Below the pieces are notes generated by a model, which made no database searches, was not told the origin of the DNA, and was given only the letters and a program-made list of their open reading frames with translations. This document shows, one piece after another, positions 22,815 through 35,289 of a stretch of 64,000 nt of DNA (position 1 is the stretch's first letter; each line of letters begins with the position of its first letter). Origin of the DNA: Symbiodinium natans (taxonomy: Eukaryota > Sar > Dinophyceae > Suessiales > Symbiodiniaceae); the NCBI GenBank assembly GCA_905221605.1, contig CAJNDS010000136.1, positions 1 to 64,000 of the forward strand, read 5' to 3'. A program made the position numbers and the translations under genes.

Positions 22815-23170
22815 CACCAATGACACGGGCTTGCCGGTGTGGCGAGACTCACGAGACTGCTTGCCGTAACAGCGGGACGTCGGACTCGGTCCTCACACAA
22901 GGGCACTGCCTGGGGCGCGCTTCTGCAAGATGCACGGAGATGGCATCGCGACTCTTGCGGCTCTGACAGGGACAACATCTACTGACCACTTAGGGCGACG
23001 GACCCTGCCAGGGCTGGCAGCCAAGGTTTCATGCTTCAACAAAGCGAGACCCCTGCCAGACAAACGCCATGAACAGCAGCAACGAGGCCAGGCCACATGC
23101 TACGAATCGGATGCATCCATGATTGGCATGCGACGGTGTTGCGATGAACTTGGTTTTATGCAGCAGAAGT
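22815..23170. repeat. Direct duplication, copy A
   Basis: Starts near CAATGACACGG and ends near GAACTTGGTTTTATGCAGCAG. Nearly identical in direct orientation to 25473-25850, with a few substitutions and small indels. No coding function recognised. Confidence 0.85.
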
Positions 23171-25472
23171 CCTGCTGCCAAGAATGAGGGCAAAATCGCG
23201 ACGCAACTACTGTGTCACGCTCGCATGCCAGGAAAACCCTTGCAAAGCTTCGTGCAAAACAGCCCGAAAAGGAATCACTGACCAACGTGGATGACCTTGC
23301 CATGTGTGCAACAGGTGATCATGCTAACATGTTGTGTGTCAAGGGAAGAGCACACAACCCAGCTCAGGCAACGTATAGGCCGCGGTACTGGTACACACAC
23401 ATGGCATGCCAGGCCTTTACTCAAAGGTTCATCAGCACAAGCCTGGAAGCAAGCAGCCACCGACGCCACCGACGTACGACGGCGAAGCCGGGTGCCTGCA
23501 CCACTTGGCAGTAGAGCGAAGCATCAACTGACAGGGGGGGCCAGCAGCATGTATGCAGCTTGCAGAGCATGCTAGCATGGCACTGAGAAAGGGCAGTCTG
23601 GGAAGGCAAACTCCCTCACGTAGCTTCTGGGTCGGACACCTCGGAGCAACAGCAGCTCCAGCACGGCCATCGTATGGCGCGTTCAGCCGGCTAGTGCGCC
23701 CATTGCACATGCACAGTTTGAGCCGTGACTCGCCAGTTCTGCTTACCTATGCCCTGAAGTCTCGGTTCATTTAGCGGCCAGGGCTCAAACTTTGGAAGTG
23801 CTGAGGCGAATCCAAACTCTCTGTTCGCGGTCAGTACATCCTGGGAGGGCATGGAACACCTGGGGCTCTATTTCCCTCCTGTGTTTCCGAAAAAAGGGGT
23901 ACCCTTTAGGGCGGCTCCTATGATAAGGATATACCGTTTTGGGGTCCAATAAGGGCAACCCTATTGGGGGAAATACCCATTTCGGCTAGCTTGTTATCAT
24001 TGCAATGAAACTTGCTGTCACGGTGATTGTCTTGACGGTTGGATGAAGGCACACACTGCCAGCCAACCCCGAGTGCCCTTACGTCAAGGCCCTGCAACAC
24101 GTGAGCGTTCAGAGATGGAAACGAAGCTAGAGCACCACAACGGAAAGGGCTGCGTTAGGCGCACGCTCTCAACGTGGGCCGATTGCACAGTGCCACAAAT
24201 AAGGGCCTGACCGAGCAGATGCAGAAGTGGACGTAGAATGGACTGAAACTAAGGCCAGGGACATTTGCTGATTCCACCGCCATGCCTAGGCTTAGTGACG
24301 AGCTGCAGCCGCCCTCACTACGTGTGCATGGGCAGTCTGCAAGAAAAAGAGACGTTACAGCACTCTCCAGAAGTGCCCTGCCCCAGTACGCACACACATG
24401 GACGCATGGCCCACAAGCCTGCAGCTGCGCGTGCGCGAACACCCTGCTAGTGGCTTTGTTCCTGGGTGCGGGTTAGCATCTCGCTTTGGTCAGTCGATCG
24501 GGTAGAAGCCGACCGCATGGGCATTCAGATGAAGCAGCCAGTCGGGATGTGAACCTGCCTGCCACGCACTTTTCATCACGGACAAGATCGGCCTCCAAGG
24601 CACGCGTAACGTCCCTAGGTCCCTAAGCTTGCGCCTCCTTAGGCAAGGCCTGGCTACCGGAGGGCTGGGGCTGTCTCACTTGTTTGGTACTTGGGCTGTC
24701 AGAGGTGCAGAATGCACCTGGCCACGCACAGGGCGCGTAGTCACATTGCCAGCCACGAGCGTAGGACACTGGGACATGGCCCCAAACGATGCCCTCTTCA
24801 TGGGAGCACCGCCCTCAAAGCCTGCGCGGTGGCATCCAAGCGCTCAGTCCCCTTAACTGGAGGCCGGCTGCGTGGGCTCTCACACGAACAACAGGATGCA
24901 GCAACAGGTCATCGCGTCTGGAGAGAGTCTCCGAGGCACTGCGATGCGCGAGGCCATGTGATTGCTAGAAACAGCGTCTAGGCCGTGGCATCTGAAGCGC
25001 ACGCTTCGGGGGGGAAATGTGGCCGACGTCACTGGAGCTGGCAGACCCCTGGAAACGAGCGGCAGCACTGATGAGCGGAAGAGAAGTGGCGCACATGAAG
25101 TGCAAAGCATCCAGCAGCCCGAGTGAATAGCACACGCGTCCCACCGCCCCACGAACATTTCGGCAGAATAAGAGCCGGTGACGCCACCAAGCGCCGTGAG
25201 CGGGAGGTGGCAAAGGGTCACCAGGAGTCGCAGCAGCCAATGACAGCAGCAGGCACGAGCGACAAGGCCATGGAAAGAAGCAGGGGAGACCAGCCTCGCG
25301 CATCGGCCTTCTGCCAGGACCCAGCGTCTGCTTCTCCGTCACGGGTCATCCTGCCATCTTGGCATTTGCAGCCGAGTGACGGACAAGATAGGCATCCGAG
25401 GCACCGTCAACGTCCTCGCTAAGTGGACGGGGCAGTGGCTGGTTTCCAGTGTCTCGATTGTCTGGCTGATGC
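23171..25472. other. Spacer between duplicated blocks
   Basis: No gene recognised. A small imperfect hairpin centred on CCAATAAGGGCAACCCTATT lies near 23948-23970. Weaker similarity between about 24570-24620 and 25370-25420 suggests that the duplication was originally larger. Confidence 0.4.
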
Positions 25473-25850
25473 AGCAATGACACGGCTCAACAGGCCTTGC
25501 CGGTATCACGAGGCTCACGAGACTGCTTGCCGTAGCAGCGGGACATCGGAGTCGGTCCTCAATGTCCTCACACAAGGGCACTGCCTGGCGCGCTTCTGCA
25601 AGATGCGCGGAGATGGCATCGCGACTCTTGAGGCTCTGACAGGGACAACATCTACTGACCACTTAGGGCGACGGACCCTGCCAGGGCTGGCAGCCAAGGT
25701 TTCATGCTTCAACAAAGCGAGACCGCGAGACCCCTGCCACACAAACGCCATGAACAGCAGCAAAGAGGCCAGGCCACATGCTACGAATCGGATGCATCCA
25801 TGATTGGCATGCGACGGTGTTGCGATGAACTTGGTTTCATGCAGCAGGAG
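25473..25850. repeat. Direct duplication, copy B
   Basis: Second copy of the block at 22815-23170, about 2.66 kb to the right, with short insertions such as a duplicated GCGAGACC. Confidence 0.85.
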
Positions 25851-27373
25851 CCACTATGGAAGACCTTTGCAAGCACCGACGCAATGAGCGAGAGATGCTG
25901 AGGTCGCATGTCAAAGATAGCAGATCGCTGCAAGATGGCCCCAAAAACGCCATCGGCCATGCTCCACAGTTACTTGCGAACATCAGGAAAGCTAGTCTTG
26001 TCCTGAGTCTAGTCTCCCACTGAGAGGCCTGCAGGCGCGTGGACGGGAGAAGGGCCCCTGCCTGTTTCCAAATGCTCACCACCCGCAATCACTAGACTGG
26101 AACAACCCACCTTCTCTTTCCGCCCCCTCAAAGGAATTTCAAGGAACATTGCGGATGCATACAACTTTCGGGAAAGTGGCGGGCATGCATCGTCCTGGCC
26201 TCTTCCTCCCATATGAGCCTTAGACAACAGATTCGAACCCAATTAAGTCACAGCAAAATCAGACCGTCAGAAGCAGGGCCCTTTCCCCCGACCCCCGGCT
26301 GATTCAAATAAACCAACAGCTACCGGGAGGGTTTTTCGCAACAAAAAATGCGTCCAACAGCAGTTCAGATTTCAGGGCTCAAGGGTTTAAGGGTTGGAGG
26401 GCTCAGGACCACGTTCCGCATCTCACACCTGGAAGCAAGTGAGCCGCAGACGCAAGTATGGCCGAACAGGGCACAAGTCGCTGCAAGGGTACTTGCTCGG
26501 CATCATCCGCAAACTGCCCAATCAAAGCCAGGGAGTTGTCTGAAAGTGCACCAACAGCTAACACCCCTGTGCCCAGAGTGACGACGCTGCCCGACATAGG
26601 TAGAAGAAGAAATCGTGACGCACGGACCCTGGCCCAACGCCCCGTCTTAACTTCTTTAGCGCCTTTGCGCCCGAAGCCTGCTGCCGGTGCCCACTGGCCC
26701 AACCCCCCCCCCCGCATTCCCTGCACCGATGCCAGGCAAGGGCAAACAATGTGCCACACAGCAGGAAGCAAAAACGCTGCCAGCAGAGGGCCGTCGAAGG
26801 ACATGTTCAGCTAAGTGTTGTACCTGTCGCCCATGCACATTCAGAGCTGCGAGGAGAATGCTCAGCTGCTGTCACAGGCGTCAACGGCGTCATGCCAACT
26901 CACACCAGGCGGGTGATCTTCGAGAAGGACAGCGCTTGCTCTTCCAGCTTAGAGCCCTGTTTGGAACTGGACATCCATCATGTCGGCACCTGTTTGACTG
27001 AGGTCGCAACCAATCATTCAGCACCTAGAGAGGTCGGTGGAAGCCCGAAATGGCATGATACAACTTCGTGCTGCTCAACCAACATGCGCGGCACATTGGG
27101 GTGAGCCCACTACTGCTGCTGAAATGTGCAAGTGCAGGCTTCCGTATACACAGCCACATCATGCAGCAGATGCGAACATGTTCCAGTGTGAACCCGATGA
27201 AGTGCGGAAACTTGGGTTCACACCTCAAGCCCCAAGAGGCGAAAGATGACATGACCCGACGCCAGGCCGAGCGGGAAGATAGGGGCGTAAAACCGGGGAG
27301 GAGGTCTTCAGGCCTTGCGGCCCGCGTGAAAAGGCCGATTTGAACGCGGCACCCTCATCCATCCGGGCATGCC
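25851..27373. other. Unassigned region
   Basis: No gene recognised. Sequence around 27030-27320 is related, with strong divergence, to 27640-27890 (shared GAACATG, GATGAAGTG, GGTTCACA and AGGCGAAAGA order), suggesting an old duplication around the telomere-like array. Confidence 0.35.
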
Positions 27374-27472
27374 CGGTTTAGGGTTTAGGGTTTAGGGTTT
27401 AGGGTTTAGGGTTTAGGGTTTAGGGTTTAGGGTTTAGGGTTTAGGGTTTAGGGTTTAGGGTTTAGGGTTTAG
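27374..27472. repeat. (TTTAGGG)n array
   Basis: About 14 perfect heptamers. Confidence 0.95.
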
Positions 27473-29155
27473 AGCGCTTAGCCGGGCGTGGGAGCTTCCG
27501 TGCATTGGGGGCCCTGGATACGGACTCCTGCTGATACGGTTCATGTTACATGGAGACACGCTACGTGCATTTGTGAAACACAACACTTGTCGCACAGCAT
27601 TAACAAGCCCGGCGATGTTCGCTCTACACGCTGAGAGCTATTGCTGAAATCGCACGCCTGCTGAAACAACATTTCTGGCACATTGACGCAAGTGCAAAGG
27701 CGCGGGGTTCTTCAAATGCACCCACATCGTCCAACGGATACGAACATGCTGCAGTTCTGGCGTGTACCCTTCGATGAAGTGAGGCGGTGGGGGTTCACAG
27801 TTCACCTCAAAAAGGCGAAAGACGCCATGACCCGATGAACGATGGAGTGGGACGATGTCAGCTTAAACCAGGGGTCTTCTAGCCAAAGCTGAGAATCCCT
27901 AGAGCCGATGTAGTAAGGACTCTCCGGGATTCCTCCGTCTGGCATGCCCGGCAGGCGCTCTGCACGATTGCCTGGTGCTTACGTGCAGCTCCGGAATGCG
28001 ACACTTCTTGCAAAACCAAGCGAAAGAAACAGGGCGGTGTCCGCCCAACCTGCTCAACGGCGTTCATTGACGCTGGTGCCTGAATGTGCAGCAAACCTCA
28101 ACGGCAACCAGCACGTGAGCGGAAGCCACGCGCCAAACCTGAGAGAGAACGGAACTCACTGGTGAGCAGTGCAATCGAGTTCCTGGCCCTTGGCAACAAG
28201 CTGAGTGCCTTGAGCCGCGCAAGATGCGCGAGAGTCAGTTTCCACCTTCACGGCTGATGGCGGCAGCTGCGTAACTTAATCCTGCCTGACGTTTGCCTTC
28301 CGTGGGATTTCCCTTCGGTGTGAGATTTCCCGAGGTTCTGCAAACCCAGGAAAAGCGAAGGGTGGCGGCCAGAGGCGGGCAAGAGACAGCTCGGGCGTAC
28401 AGTAGAAGCTCGCCACAAGACATGCTATGCCTTAGTTGTCCAGTAACCTGGGGGAATTCAAGGTTAACCTTTGGGATTATAAGGGGATTAGACTACCCCA
28501 AAAAGGTTAAAGGTTACCTACTCTACTACTAGGATGCCCGATGTCTTCACTCACAGTGCCTAGAACCAAGCAGTCGAAGAGGCATCTTGAGTTGAGCTCA
28601 GTTGGGTTGAAGCGGCCACCACCAGGCACACCTGCTTTAGGGTTTAGGGTTTAGGGTTTAGGGTTTAGGGTTTAGGGTTTAGGGTTTAGGGTCACAAGCG
28701 TGGTTCATCAGACTGAGCACAAGGTCTTCAGTGTTATGGTTTAGGATTCGATCGTCCGTCTGATTACAGGGTTGCAGCAACAAACTCAAAAATCCTCTGA
28801 GCCTTAAACTTAAAGCCTACACCCCCACAACCCTCTAGCCTGAAAAACCCCAAACCTGAACACCCTGAGGTGTGAACCCTACACTCCAAGACCCGAAGCC
28901 CTACGAGTAGAGCCTTAGAGCGCAATCCTAGGCTTTGGGTTTAGGTTTTAGGGTTTAGGGTTTAGGGTGTTTAGGGTTTCGGGTTTAGGGTTTAGGGTTT
29001 TGGGTCTAGGGCTCAGGGGTAAAACCCCCCCAAACCCGAAAATCACCCCCCCAAGCCACGGGATGCAGGCTTGGCGCCGATCAAGGATGGAGCCCAGCAA
29101 GCAAAGGCCGCAGGGCTCGCCATGCAATGGGCCGCCCAGGGGCATGGTGCAGGGT
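27473..29155. other. Unassigned region with short telomere-like tracts
   Basis: No gene recognised. TTTAGGG tracts at about 28636-28692 and 28940-29000. A hairpin-prone segment near 28450-28525 carries inverted TAACCTTT/AAAGGTTA motifs. Confidence 0.4.
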
Positions 29156-29242
29156 TCAGGGTTTAGGGTTTAGGGTTTAGGGTTTAGGGTTTAGGGTTTA
29201 GGGTTTAGGGTTTAGGGTTTAGGGTTTAGGGTTTAGGGTTTT
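29156..29242. repeat. (TTTAGGG)n array at left border of the PPDK array
   Basis: About 12 heptamers some 290 bp left of where unit homology begins. Confidence 0.95.
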
Positions 29243-29530
29243 GGGCTTGGTGTTTAGGGCCGTGCGCGTGTGCATGCGTGCACTTGTCTTTGGGCAACCA
29301 GAAATCAATCTCGACTCCTATCCCGGCTAGATGCCCCACTTGAATGCACGCACCTCAGACGCATGTGCCTGCTGTATTCCCAGACTTGACGTGCGAAAGC
29401 ATTGAAAACAGGAAACATTCGGGAATGAGCAAGGGAAATCCTATTTTCATACGACAAGCCTCTTGGCCACAATGACAGAATCAAAAGCTAATGACTTGCA
29501 GAACGCCTACATCTAGACATCTTTAGGATT

Positions 29531-29874
29531 TCTCGGGCACGCTGCACCGTCTGTCGATTTCAAAGACTTAAACGCCAAGCTGCTGCCACTTCCTGCACAG
29601 CTGGGCAGCTTCCATGGCTACGACGCACGGGGCTCCCAAGCCGGGTGGATTGTCATCAGCTCCAGCCAAGGAGGGCGTCAGGAATTAAAAGCGTACTTGG
29701 AAGCCAGCTGCCTTGCAGATATCTACTGCAATCGAAACTGACCATCGCAAATCCCATGCATTTAGCACCTGTCGGCGCAGTGCATTCAGTGCATTCAAAA
29801 GATGCCATATACAATCTTCAAAGGATAAAACGCCATTTTCTGTGGCGTGAAGGTAGAAGAGGCCTCATCAAAGC
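29531..29874. other. 3' flank of PPDK copy 1; left edge of tandem-unit homology
   Basis: Nearly identical to the first 345 nt downstream of every other copy. Close similarity stops at about 29531 (TCTCGGGCACGCTGCACCG). A weaker trace near 29400-29425 (AAACAGGAAACATTCGGGAA) resembles DNA at about 35374, so the array's end eroded inside a spacer. Confidence 0.7.
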
Positions 29875-32800
29875 TCACCAGGGGCCAAACTGTTGCTGCC
29901 TGGGCTTGGCAGCCTTCGTGGAAGCTTGGAGAGCCTTCTCGCCCTGCGATTTCAAGGCAGCCTGCGCGGCAGCGAGGCGGGCAATGGGCACACGGAAGGG
30001 CGAGCACGAGACGTAGTCCAAGCCCGTCTTCTCGCAGAACTCAATGGAAGCTGGATCACCGCCGTGCTCGCCGCAGATGCCCATCTTCATGCCAGCGCGC
30101 TTTCCGCGGCCCCGCTCCACCGCAATCTTGATCAGCTCGCCAACGCCCTCCTGGTCCAGGCTCACGAATGGGTCCGTTTCCACGATGCCTGCGAAAGCGT
30201 TGAAAATGTTTAAATATGACGTTTCCAACAACCGTATCGTCTCTTCCTTCTCGGGCCACTGCCCGGTGCTACTCTTAAAGTATAAGGCTATAAGGCCCTC
30301 TGCCACTCTAAGAACTGTTGTTAATCATGTCCCACCTTTCGCTTTGTACTCAGGCAAGAAGGACCCGGCATCATCACGACTCAAGCCATACGTGGTCTGT
30401 GTCAGATCATTGGTGCCAAAACTGAAGAACTCCGCTTGCTCTGCCAATTTGCCAGCCTGCAGTGCTGCGCGCGGAAGCTCCACCATGGTTCCGACGTGAT
30501 ACCTGAAGTTCACGCCCTGCTCCTTCTGCACCTGCTTGGCGGTGTCTTCGATGACCTTCTTCAGCTGCACCAGCTCCTCCAGAGTGGAGACCAGGGGCAC
30601 CATGACCTCGGCCACCGGGGTCTTCTTCGCGCTGCGCCCGACCTCCGCGGCCGCCTCGAAGATGGCCCGAGCTTGCATTTCGCAGATCTCCGGATACGTG
30701 ATGGCCAAGCGGCAACCTCTGTGCCCGAGCATGGGGTTGGCCTCTTGCAGCTCGCTCGCGCGCCGGCGCACGCGATCCAAAGGCACCCCGGCTGCTTTTG
30801 CCACAAGGCCCATCTCGGCTTCGGTGTGCGGGATGAACCTTAGCTCAACGACGTCACTTCAGTGCACACACAGGGTGGCGCCGCGCCGTCGTGTATGGAA
30901 ACCTTATGCAAGCTGCAAGACTTATGAAGCTTTCAAAGGCGGGCTTGCGCTTACACAGTGCCAGTGCCCAGGGATGATGTGTGAAGACTGAGGAGCTCAT
31001 GCAAGGGAGGGTCCAGCAAACGGACCGTCACCGGAAGGCCGTCCATAATCTTGAAGAGCTCGGTGATGTCTTCGCGCTGCATCGCCAGGAGCTTGTTCAA
31101 AGCCGACTGGCGCTCCGCCTTGTCCGCGGCCAAGATCATCTGCCGCATGGCCTCAGACAGCATTCTGCGAATTCTACAAGCAGCGACATAAGCAGAGAAA
31201 GAATCAGCAGCGCACATCAGCAGGGCACGACGGAACTGGCAGCCCAGGTGCCACGATCCGGCCCCCCTCGAAGAACATGTGCTCCGTGCGCACGAGGCCA
31301 ATCCCTTCGCACCCGAACTCCTTGGCCTCGCGTTTGATTCAGGTTGCAGGGAACACCGGGGCACTGGTGCCGAGGTGCCTAGAATCTAGAGGCCTATAGA
31401 TTCTCGAGACCAAAAACAAGGATGAGGGGTAAAACCGAAAGAAGGGTGAGGAATGGTATGGGACGGCGGAAGCTTATCGCCCTCGGATCCCCCTTCGGCC
31501 TGCCGCGCGTCTGTGGGCGTTTCGGCATTGGCCCTGACCTGCATGGTGCGGAACTCGTCTGCCCAGGCCATGATGGTGCCGAAGGAGCCGGAAAGCTGCG
31601 GCGGCACCGTGGGGACTTCTCCAAGCATCACCTCTCCCGTGACGCCGTCAATGGTGACCAGCTGGCCCTCCTTGACGACCACGTCGCCCACCTCGAAGGA
31701 GGCCGAGGCGTAGTTGACCTTCACCTCCCCGGCGCCTGCCACGCAAGGTCTGCCCATGCCGCGCGCCACCACGGCTGCGTGGCTGGTCATGCCGCCGCGA
31801 GTTGTCCTCGAGCTGTTGGCACATCATTGTGCAATCACGTTTGGTGGTGCAAGATCCTTAAACCGCTTCCTCTGCTGACTCCACCTTTATCTAGCTCTCA
31901 AGACATTTGTCAGCCATCAAGAGAGCAGGTCATGTCTGATGCAGGCCAGGAGTCAAAACGCCCTCTGCCGCATGCAGTCCATGGATGTCGTCTGGGCTCG
32001 TTTCGACCCGCACCAAGATCACCTTCTCTCCGTTCTCCGAGCGAGTCACCGCCTCGTCGGCCGTGAAAACCACCTTGCCGGCAGCCGCCCCTGGCGAGGC
32101 TGGCAGGCCCTTGGCAATCACGGTCTTCTTGGCCTGTTTGCCGATGGTTCTGGTTTCTAAGTGGTTAGGGTTTGGTAGGCGGTTGAGGGTTTCGAGTCCC
32201 ACGATTGTGTCAGGTCTGCTCCTAACTTCGAGATCCTTTGGGGCATCCATCAGTGCATCAGTGCCTTGGGGTCCAGCGTGGGGTGAAGGAGCTGGTCGAT
32301 GAGATCCGGCTTCAGGCGCATGAGGGCCTGCGACTTGCTGATCAGCCCTTCGGCGGCCATGTCCACCGCAATCTGCAAGGCTGCGTGGGCCGTCCGCTTC
32401 CCCGTGCGGGTCTGGAGCATGTACAGCTTGCCTCGCGAATGTCAGGAACCAACCCTGTGAGGGAAACCAACCCCCACCCCCTTAGAGGAGGGGGGTGCAA
32501 AATTGTAATTTACATTTTGGGCCCCCGTGATTTGCGGCACTCCTCGGGCGCCAGATATGCAAAATTGTAAAATAAAAGCGTTTACAATTATGCGCCCCCT
32601 CCCCCATTTTACATTTTTAAGGGGGTGGGGGTGGAAACCAGAAACAGCTCGGGATCCTGCCTTGCTGGATGGTGAACCTCAGCTGCAACAACGTGCGTCC
32701 ACCTTCTGCAGAACAGGGACCCCATCTGCGCACAGCAGACCCTCTCCGCCTTCGCTCAACTTGACAAAAATATGCTAAAAAGCCGAGGAGCTCGATGTCC

Positions 32801-35289
32801 TGCATGTCCGTGTAATGGTTCTCCAGCTGGTGGCGCACCTTCTCCAACTCCTGGAATATGCTCGGCATCACCTCCTCCAGCGATGGCAAGTCGCTGCCGT
32901 GCGACTTGCGAGCTTTGATCGTCAGCTCCTGGGGCGTCCGAATGCCCGCCACGACATCCTCTCACGGGAAGGCCGCAATCTCACGGGGGCAGGCAGGGGA
33001 AGGCATGCGCATGCACGGAGGGCCCGCGCCTCGCCCTGAGCATTCACCAGGAACTCTCCATAGAAATCCTCCAAGGCGATGCTTATCACAAGCTTTAAGA
33101 GACACACCACTTCACATGCTTCACATGCTTCTGACAGCTACACCAAGCCCCCGAGAGGCCTTGGCGCCGTTGGAGGGGTTGCGCGTGAAGGCGACTCCCG
33201 TGGCGCAGTCGTTGCCCATGTTGCCAAAGACCATCGCCTGAACGCTCCCAGGGTGACGCGAAGCCGCTCGCTCGCCCTTTCAAGTGAGAAGGACGCGGCC
33301 TGAACATTCACAGCCGTGCCCCACTCCTGACAGCAATCTGGCAGGGCCCGGGGGCTGCGAAAGAAGCGCAAACCTCTCAAGGGGTCCTCGGGGATGTCGT
33401 GCAGCTTCCGGTAGGTCTTGGCCCTCTGGTTCATCCAGGAGCCAAAGACGGCACCCACGGCACCCCAGAGTTGCTGATGCGGCTCCTAGCCGGTCAAACT
33501 CTCGCAAGCATTCCGCGACATTCCGTGTGTTGCAAGGGGACCTAATGGACGTCTGATTCTTCGGACTTGGCATGTCAACTTGCTGCAATCGTCGTGTTGA
33601 AGGCCCGCTATCCGCTCTCTCCTCGGGGAACTCCTCCCCGAGCTCCAAGTAGACACAGGCCTTACATGATCACTGCTTGATCCAGAGGCTTCGAGTCACA
33701 CCGCACAGCCTCCGCACAAGGCCTTGTAGTCTTTCACCAACTGCTCCAGGTCTTCTGGCAGGAGCTCGTGATCTTGCTTCACCTCAGTTCTGAAGCTCAC
33801 CTCCGAAATCCAAAGTTTGCGCGCGTTTTTGCATGCCTGTTCGCGAGAATTCTTCCGAGCGACGCCTCGCTTGGCCTTGGCCCTCTCCAGAAGCTTCTCA
33901 AAATTGCCAAGCTCGATACCCAGCACCACATCTCAGGGACCCATGCTCAGAGGAAACGGAACGCTCATCTCATTCAACATGCAGCACTGATCAGCACTGA
34001 TATGAAAACCGGCAGTGGCACTGCCCTCCTGAGTACATCTGGACGAAGCGCCGGTAGCTGTCGAACGCAAAGCGCCGGTCTCCCGACTGCTTGGCCAGCG
34101 CCTGCATCGCTCTTCCGGGAATAAGCTGAGCCCCGTTTCCGAAAGTTCCGAAGAAGCTTCTTGTTCTGCCTTTCTCGCTAGCCACTTTTCCCCGCCTCCG
34201 CAGTCGTGTTGTTCAGGCCGAGGTTAAGCACCTGGAGAAGTGCTTCTGGACAAACAGCCCATGGGGCTCCACTGCTTGGTCCACAACCCTAAGCCGCCAA
34301 GCCACGGTGTCCATCATGCCAGGCATGGAGGCCCGAGCACCCGAGCGGACCGAAACCAGCAGGGGATTCGTGGCATCCCCGAATTTCCGCCCGGTCCTGC
34401 GGTCGCGTGAGTGCGCACGCGTGCGCTTGGGCCATCGGGGAGTGCTGAAGCATGCTCAAGCCTTTTCCGGCCTTGTCTCAACCAGAGCTAGTGCCTTCGA
34501 CACCTGCTCCTTGAGGTCTGCAGGATACTGACCTCGATCGCTGCTCAGCGTCTCTCGTCTTCTCTATGCTAACCCGATGTGCACGCTGCCCTTCCCCGCC
34601 GCTTCTCTGGTTAAACGCCGTCGCTTCTGCCTTTCTCGATGAGTTTACAGTCAAGGCACAGCCATTCTGGTAGTAGTGCGTGCAGACCTTCGACAACGAT
34701 AGAGCACTCCCACTTCAGATGCAGACTGAAACCAACCTCCCTTGCCGGCCTCCGTGGTCAGGGTGAAGCCAGGCGGAACAGGAAGCCCAATGGAGGCCAT
34801 CTGGCGCAGCAGGGGCTGGCTGCGACAGTTTTGGGACGCGTGGTTACCGTAAGGCGGTCACTGTTCTCACTGGGCTTGCTTTTGGCGAGAAGCTTGGCAG
34901 ACACTGCCCTCTGACGTCTGGTTTAGCGAGCTCGGGTTCATCACAAGGGCTATGGGATATCCATGCAAGCTCACGCTGTAGATACAATGATGTACACTGA
35001 TTCCTTGCTCGTAGCGCCACCGACACAGATTGCACAGATGTATGCACGGCCTCAGCGAGATTGGCACCCTTGCCGCCCAGGAGGTTCCTCAGAAAGGTCA
35101 GGGGAAGCGATGGACAAGGGCGATCTGAGGCCGACGGGAAAGAAGCAGCTAGACGGCTAGACGAAGATGCGCATGTCATCATGTCGGCATGTGTGTGCTG
35201 TTTCTGCTGCTTAGGTCTTGCAGACCAAGTTTCTTCATCTCGGCCCTGCCATCCGCGTTGCCAGCACCGAAGTTGTAGACCCAGGTCAT
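29875..35289 (-). CDS. PPDK: Pyruvate phosphate dikinase, copy 1 (complete, 24 exons)
   Basis: Interconverts pyruvate, ATP and phosphate with PEP, AMP and PPi. Exons (5' to 3', descending): 35234-35289, 35051-35087, 34750-34800, 34658-34687, 34472-34527, 34306-34396, 34196-34231, 34029-34101, 33864-33931, 33723-33782, 33622-33660, 33387-33485, 33300-33326, 33160-33237, 33030-33068, 32792-32958, 32661-32677, 32265-32431, 31955-32133, 31500-31806, 31255-31326, 30997-31151, 30336-30838, 29875-30188. Sum 2721 nt, 906 residues, no stop. Landmarks: [12 protein letters not shown] (ATP-binding start), [32 protein letters not shown] (phosphohistidine, with the Thr two residues before it that plant PPDK regulatory protein targets), [32 protein letters not shown] (catalytic Cys). 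Bacterial enzymes are about 874 residues; a 25-residue C-terminal tail is extra. MTWVYNFG at the start leaves no targeting peptide, suggesting a cytosolic enzyme. Confidence 0.97.
32469..32632. mobile_element. 164-bp MITE in intron 17 of PPDK copy 1
   Basis: Absent from the other four copies. Termini are inverted (ACCCCCACCCCCTTA, 15 bp) and flanked by direct GGAAACC at 32462-32468 and 32633-32639. The other copies have a single related site. Interior is AT-rich with TGCAAAATTGTAA motifs. Lies about 30 nt from the microexon's donor. Confidence 0.8.
32661..32677 (-). other. PPDK: 17-nt PPDK microexon
   Basis: Encodes FTIQQ plus split codons at both ends, joining DIE to GKLYMLQTR exactly as in bacterial PPDK. 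GAG acceptor before it, GC donor after it. Without it the flanking exons are out of frame. The same 17 nt are in all five copies (e.g. 49724-49740). Confidence 0.85.

Noticed and set aside
30044-30499. Plus-strand open frames of 90-150 codons repeated in each PPDK unit
   Set aside because: Antisense shadows of the conserved PPDK exons; they repeat because the exons do.
34462-34471. Apparent GC-to-GT donor switch between PPDK copies at the end of exon 5
   Set aside because: Frame and alignment ([11 protein letters not shown]) place the donor ten bases earlier at AAG|GC, which is GC in all copies; the varying base is intronic.
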